NCBI GenBank assembly: GCA_964520905.1 | Contig: CAZFQL010000031.1 | Coordinates: 1-14,088, forward strand | Origin: JAGVIE01 sp964520905 | GTDB taxonomy: Bacteria > Bacteroidota > Ignavibacteria > UBA10030 > SZUA-254 | Length of the DNA: 14,088 nucleotides | Direction: 5' to 3' | In this document: piece by piece, positions 14,073 to 14,088 of the stretch | Layout of the letters: each line of letters starts with the position of its first letter | How positions within the stretch are numbered: position 1 is the first letter of the stretch | Notes under the pieces: model-generated | Database searches by the model: none | The model's input: the letters and a program-made list of their open reading frames with translations, nothing else | What the model was told of the DNA's origin: nothing | Program-made: the position numbers and the translations under genes

Positions 14073-14088
14073 GAGAAAAGATACAATT

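Noticed and set aside
1..14088. CRISPR array, tRNA or rRNA genes, insertion sequence
   Set aside because: No regularly spaced repeats, cloverleaf-like segment, rRNA signature or transposase motif was seen on either strand.

Overview
The window is AT-rich bacterial DNA (roughly 40% GC by eye) with every convincing gene on the + strand. A fused E1 alpha/beta 2-oxoacid dehydrogenase, many short toxin-antitoxin (TA) type genes and a large membrane-anchored von Willebrand A (VWA) protein suggest the FCB/Bacteroidota side of the tree, perhaps Ignavibacteria or a related uncultured lineage. This placement is inferred from protein style, not from a marker gene.

Region 1 (about 1-1290) is a remnant TA patch. 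It holds a solo HicB-like antitoxin, a small RelB-like antitoxin candidate with no toxin, and a recognisable antitoxin whose RelE/ParE-fold toxin is broken by an in-frame stop. It ends in a good hairpin terminator.

Region 2 (about 1323-9446) is a metabolic gene series behind a clear sigma70-type promoter: lpdA (E3), lipB, fused E1 alpha/beta, E2 acyltransferase and lipA. These are the parts of one 2-oxoacid dehydrogenase complex plus the two enzymes that build lipoyl cofactor on its E2. Set between them with tiny gaps or overlaps are non-metabolic small genes: an orphan 74-aa protein, a DUF4258/YgiT-type zinc-finger pair just before lipB, and a 66-aa protein/MNT-like nucleotidyltransferase pair between E1 and E2. 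Intergenic spacers carry 7-8 bp tandem repeats (2786-2868) and a long GC-rich palindrome (8501-8558).

Region 3 (about 9516-11464) is a compact TA-like operon. An XRE-HTH/ImmA-IrrE metallopeptidase fusion is followed, with an 11-nt overlap, by a DUF4411 PIN-like protein and possibly a small third ORF. A promoter-like element and a 7-bp inverted repeat at the expected transcription start lie just upstream of the first gene.

Region 4 (11465-14088) starts with about 500 bases lacking an intact gene but containing a possible frameshifted small ORF. It ends with a 697-aa VWA protein with one N-terminal and three C-terminal membrane segments. I do not recognise this architecture, and it is the best candidate for undescribed biology; its partners, if any, lie beyond the right edge.
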